Positions 1 through 13,585 of a stretch of 13,585 nucleotides of DNA are shown here, piece after piece; the stretch's first letter is position 1, and each line of letters starts with the position of its first letter. Location: positions 1 through 13,585 of the forward strand of contig JAOXYB010037384.1 of NCBI GenBank assembly GCA_028565635.1, in the 5' to 3' direction. The translations under genes were made by a program, and so were the position numbers. The stretch comes from Phoronis ovalis (taxonomy: Eukaryota > Phoronida > Phoronidae). A model generated the notes under the pieces. That model was not told the origin of the DNA and did not search any database. It saw nothing but the letters and a program-made list of their open reading frames with translations.

Positions 1-380
1 CAATCCAAAAATAACTGGTAAAAAGTATACAATCCAAATCCAAAATTTTTTGGTCCGCCTCACACCCCTACCAAAAATACCTTGAGTACCCCCCCCGGGG
101 TTCAACACTGAATGTTTTGAAATTATAGCTTTACCAGGCAATGATGAGTTATGTTTATGCATCATGGATGGATGTTTGTGCATTCTCTACTGATTGCATG
201 CACTATACAGGAAGTGTACTAAACCTTTAGCTCATTTCGTGTAATATGACAGTCACGACCTGGCAAGTTGTATTTTTAAATTTTTATTCACATGTATAAT
301 AGCTATTTCCAAATAGCACAGCGAGATTTATTCCAAAGTAATACTATTTATGAAAAAACAGCGTTGCATCCTACTTTTAG

Positions 381-418
381 CAGTGATATCAATGTTCGCT
401 TACCTTAACATATCACTG
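381..418. repeat. Inverted repeat, 9-bp arms, 20-nt loop
   Basis: CAGTGATAT at 381-389 is perfectly complementary to ATATCACTG at 410-418. It lies in the region upstream of RUVBL1. It could be a remnant of a small inverted-repeat element or simple chance in AT-rich DNA. Confidence 0.6.
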
Positions 419-460
419 AAAATCCGAAAATTCTAAGTCTGTGAAGATCAATCACAAAAA

Positions 461-482
461 ATATTGAATCAAAATTCAATAT
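461..482. repeat. Perfect 9-bp hairpin with CAAA tetraloop
   Basis: ATATTGAAT at 461-469 pairs perfectly with ATTCAATAT at 474-482 around a 4-nt loop. It starts 43 bp after the 381-418 inverted repeat. No T-run or promoter context suggests a terminator, and this is eukaryotic DNA. Its role is unknown. Confidence 0.6.
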
Positions 483-512
483 GGCCGTCTAAACATCTGT
501 TACTATAGTGAC

Positions 513-521
513 TGCGCATGC
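513..521 (+). promoter_or_regulatory. NRF1-like motif TGCGCATGC
   Basis: TGCGCATGC followed by TCA matches most of the palindromic NRF1 consensus (TGCGCATGCGCA), a common element in animal housekeeping promoters. It lies about 430 bp upstream of the RUVBL1 ATG. If the transcription start is close to the ATG, the site is somewhat distal. Functional assignment is inference. Confidence 0.3.
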
Positions 522-844
522 TCATTGACCCTCCAAATTTATTGCATTTTATATTGGAAACTAATCAGATTAGAACAATATATTTTACCCCATGGAGCCT
601 ACCTTACATTATTTCTGCAAAACAGTTATGGCAGGGTATCAAATGTTTCAAAATACTATCGAAATAAAGAAGTTTCTAGAATGGGGTCAAGTTATGCTAG
701 TAACAGCCACAGTAAAACAAGAGGGTATAAAATCGCTCAAAAATTGTTACGCAGAATATAGAAACACCAAATATTTTAAATACTATGTAATTTTGGATAT
801 TTCATAGAATAAAGGTAATAAACTCTGAACTTATACTTTAATAA

Positions 845-6161
<5,317 letters not shown>

Positions 6162-6520
6162 ACTAAAGGCATTATTATTTGCATTCTATGAAGCGAATAA
6201 CAGGAAACTGACATTCTTGGATATTCAACAGTACTATGACGACCATTCTATGGAAACCCAGCATTTTTACGAGTTTAATTTATATAACCATTTTATGAAC
6301 AGCGTTTTCCATATGGTTTCCGATCAGTAGCCATTCTCTCAAATATTTAGTTGGACCCTGTCCAATGGTGTGTGTAAAACTACTAATCATTCCTATGTAC
6401 GTATCTTTGAAAGTTGCTTTCCAGAACCTTGTGCTATTTTGTTTGTCCTCCTGCATTGCTTATAACAATACTCGAATGTATAAGTATAATATGGACAATA
6501 AATACTTTTTTTAGTTTCAC
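6162..6520 (+). other. RUVBL1: RUVBL1 3' UTR (approximate end)
   Basis: This is the sequence between the TAG stop and the expected cleavage zone after the AATAAA at 6497-6502. No earlier canonical AATAAA is present after the stop, so a 3' UTR of about 350-370 nt is the simplest model. No further reading frame or recognisable RNA element was seen. The exact end cannot be read from DNA alone. Confidence 0.6.
6497..6502 (+). terminator. Poly(A) signal AATAAA of RUVBL1
   Basis: A canonical AATAAA lies 336 nt downstream of the RUVBL1 stop and is followed by a T-rich run at 6505-6512, as expected for a downstream element. Cleavage would fall at roughly 6512-6532. A small 6-bp hairpin (6513-6518 with 6522-6527) lies in this zone, with no known role. 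Confidence 0.75.
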
Positions 6521-6599
6521 AGAAACTTGGATTTGTAATACTGCAATAGGATGCAACTGTTGACACAGTCAAAGGGCCCGAGGATGAAAAAAGGTCAAT

Positions 6600-7382
6600 T
6601 TTTTGCTTTTTATATTATTTATTAGGTATGCACTTTTTACATACACGTCTTCCATATTTTACAATAACTTCATTCTTCAAGCACAACGTTCAAAGCGTAA
6701 TTCAATTGTAAATGCTAGTCTTTAAAATAATGTATAACTACATTCTACCAGCTTATGGAACAAACGGCAGTTACTGCTACAAATGAAAGTTGCTAGAAAA
6801 CATTTGAAGCAACTCTGGTTATCTGAGCAAATATTACCACCAATATTTCAATAGTAACAGCTGAGCAATGTAACAATACCATCTGGGTGTACTTGCATTG
6901 AATGCCAGCCTAGTTCAGCAGAAAATATTTCCTCATTTGCTCTACATTAATGGTCATAAAAATCACATTCTCAAAAAAATCTAAAGATGTTCTAATTCAA
7001 TAATGGACGCTTTGCTTGTGCTATATTACTATATTTGAGTACTATAATGACAGTTTGTACAATTCAATATGTCTCCAACAGCTGACAAGGCATTATATAT
7101 ACAGAGGATACAGCCGTATTTTTGAGAAAATAGATAGTACTGGTACAAGAAACGTAACAGCCTCAGTAGCTGTAGGTGAACGACCAACTGTAGTGAGAAA
7201 ATGCTAAAATAAACTGAAGAATGAAAAGTGTCCAATACCAGTTCACTGCAAATCCGTGCTGCTGACACTCCTTTGAATTATATGTACCAGTAAACAATTG
7301 TGCCAGACATTTGAGACATACTGCATAAAATAAAATAAACCTATATAATACTTATTTTTTCTCATTCAAAGTTTCGGTAAAT
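6600..7382 (-). other. SEC61A1: SEC61 alpha 3' UTR (approximate end)
   Basis: This stretch runs from the TAA stop down to the only AATAAA found on the minus strand between the stop and the RUVBL1 end (6618-6623), which implies a 3' UTR of about 780 nt. It is AT-rich. It contains short open frames on both strands near 7016-7268 that have no initiation context, no family resemblance and no splice structure, so I read it as non-coding. Confidence 0.6.
6618..6623 (-). terminator. Poly(A) signal AATAAA of SEC61 alpha
   Basis: The plus-strand TTTATT reads AATAAA on the minus strand. Scanning from the SEC61 alpha stop at 7383 downwards, this is the first and only canonical signal, and no ATTAAA variant was seen. 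Cleavage would be expected at about 6588-6608, only some 55-95 bp from the predicted end of RUVBL1. Confidence 0.7.
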
Positions 7383-12537
<5,155 letters not shown>

Positions 12538-12720
12538 CTTGACAAGACTATTTAATCACAGAATTATAAAAAGTGAATCTTTAAATACAAGAAATCTTTA
12601 AATTTCGACCACGGGTATTTTCTACCGGTTTCCCGTATGGCCGACGTGTACAAAAAGGATGTCACGTGACCCACGCTATCAAAACGAGGTCTTAAAGGAG
12701 GCACATGCCTTCCCTGTGAA
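12538..12720 (-). promoter_or_regulatory. SEC61 alpha 5' UTR and proximal promoter region (approximate)
   Basis: This is the sequence immediately upstream of the SEC61 alpha ATG on the minus strand. An in-frame TGA at 12558-12556 closes the frame above the ATG. The upper half is less AT-rich and contains CCGACGTG (12641-12648), a perfect GTCACGTGAC palindrome (12661-12670) and a second CCACG (12671-12675), as expected for a housekeeping promoter. The transcription start is not determinable here, and an additional non-coding 5' exon cannot be excluded. Confidence 0.45.
12661..12670. promoter_or_regulatory. Palindromic E-box GTCACGTGAC
   Basis: A perfect 10-bp palindrome around a CACGTG core, 124-133 bp upstream of the SEC61 alpha ATG. 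By established knowledge, this exact decamer is the CLEAR consensus bound by TFEB/MITF factors, and CACGTG is also bound by USF and MYC/MAX. Binding here is inference from sequence alone. Confidence 0.5.
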
Positions 12721-13585
12721 CATTCAATGGAACGTAATCAGCCCCTATCTAAATGACACGCTTATTTGAGATTTCTAAGGTGTTAAATACCGCACATCAA
12801 AAATATTATCGTATAAAGAGACAAAATCATGTAAAGCCGCAGCTGCTTTGGATCCAAAATGAGCACAAACAAACACAGTTAATACTCGGGTATAGTGCAC
12901 GCCCGTAAGAGGGCGAAGATTTCCATCAATCACTACTGAATTTTGTAAAAAAAAAACATTTCTGCGAACAAAGTTCCCTATATTTCTTATAAACGTTAAA
13001 ACTCGCCAGTAAGAATTTAAGTGTAAAAACGCGCTTATTTTCAGTATCTAGTCTTGGAATCGTAGAACAGACGAAAAAATAGCAATTAGAAACAGATTAA
13101 TAAATTAAAAGTATTTGATAATTTGATTTCAAAAATAGACCACGTTTATTTATTTTCTCATGTTATGCCATAATTCAATCGATTTTAGTACATTTAATTT
13201 ACAAGAATTACAAAAATAACAGATGAAGACATAATTATGACTAGCTTATAACAACAATGATAGATTATCTTGTGTCAACAAGTGATATTGTCAAATTTCA
13301 TTACAAAAATAACTGATTGTCTGTCTGCCTGTGTACCATTAGTTATAAATATGTATAATGTCAAATAAGTTAAAATATATGGTTAGGTTGATATCACATT
13401 AAGCATAGGTTTGAACATTTTTCGTAAACCAAGTTTTAATAATATTACCATCAGTTTATTGTGCATTGAAATGTGCCAGCCTGGCGTTATTATGCTTCTA
13501 TATTTCTTTGTCATTTTAACGTGTGGACGTGGCATAAGGTCACAATTGATTTAAATCACAGTGCTAGTGAAGAGGCTGGCCCTCA
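12721..13585. other. Region upstream of SEC61 alpha, no gene seen
   Basis: AT-rich sequence with no recognisable coding region on either strand. It includes a 12-bp palindrome TTTGGATCCAAA (12847-12858), a GC-rich hairpin (CGCCC 12900-12904 with GGGCG 12911-12915), an A-run at about 12948-12957, and overlapping minus-strand AATAAA hexamers at 13145-13154. The last may mark the 3' end of another minus-strand gene whose body lies beyond the right edge of the window. Confidence 0.5.
13145..13154 (-). terminator. Possible poly(A) signal of an off-window minus-strand gene
   Basis: TTTATTTATT reads AATAAATAAA on the minus strand, two overlapping canonical hexamers. If real, 13155-13585 would be the 3' UTR of a gene entering from the right. 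No stop codon of a recognisable gene is inside the window to support this, and such hexamers arise easily in AT-rich DNA. Confidence 0.2.

Noticed and set aside
89-100. C8G4 run as a structural or G-quadruplex element
   Set aside because: There is only one G/C tract, not the four needed for a quadruplex. It is most likely a homopolymer slip.
525-807. Two overlapping open frames of 71-78 codons upstream of RUVBL1
   Set aside because: No recognisable family, no splice or initiation context, and they overlap each other in different frames. They are expected by chance.
7016-7268. Open frames on both strands between the two genes
   Set aside because: They fall in the predicted SEC61 alpha 3' UTR, have no family resemblance, and overlap each other antisense.

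Overview
This window is nuclear DNA from an animal, and it holds two complete, intron-rich housekeeping genes that point toward each other. Both were reconstructed exon by exon from splice sites and recognisable protein sequence. Each gives an uninterrupted reading frame of exactly the length known for the human orthologue: 456 codons for RUVBL1/Pontin and 476 for SEC61 alpha. All 21 introns within the coding regions are GT-AG. The low GC content, short to medium introns, and insect-like SEC61 alpha signatures (start Met-Gly, a GVWADVGGGG loop, C-terminus [10 protein letters not shown]) suggest a slowly evolving invertebrate, perhaps a mollusc, other lophotrochozoan, cnidarian or invertebrate deuterostome. 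The phylum cannot be fixed from this window alone.

Layout. 1-946: upstream region of RUVBL1, with no credible gene, two short hairpins, and NRF1-like and YY1-like promoter motifs. 947-6161 (+): RUVBL1 in ten coding exons, with a poly(A) signal at 6497-6502. 6530-6600: a very short gap between the two transcription units. About 6600-12537 (-): SEC61 alpha in thirteen coding exons, with its stop at 7383-7385 and a single poly(A) signal at 6618-6623. Its first coding exon is only 7 nt. 12538-13585: SEC61 alpha promoter and upstream region, with several ACGTG cores, including a perfect GTCACGTGAC. At the far right, overlapping poly(A) signals on the minus strand may mark the end of a further gene outside the window.

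RUVBL1 is an AAA+ ATPase that forms hetero-hexamers with RUVBL2 in chromatin remodellers (INO80, SRCAP/p400-TIP60) and in the R2TP co-chaperone. SEC61 alpha is the pore subunit of the ER protein translocon. They do not share a pathway. What links them is position: as I recall, the human orthologues are also neighbours in tail-to-tail orientation at 3q21.3, so this pair looks like ancient conserved microsynteny. I see no sign of a novel defence system, CRISPR array, operon or intact mobile element. The accessory observations are a decayed hAT-like MITE candidate in a SEC61 alpha intron and several small inverted repeats.
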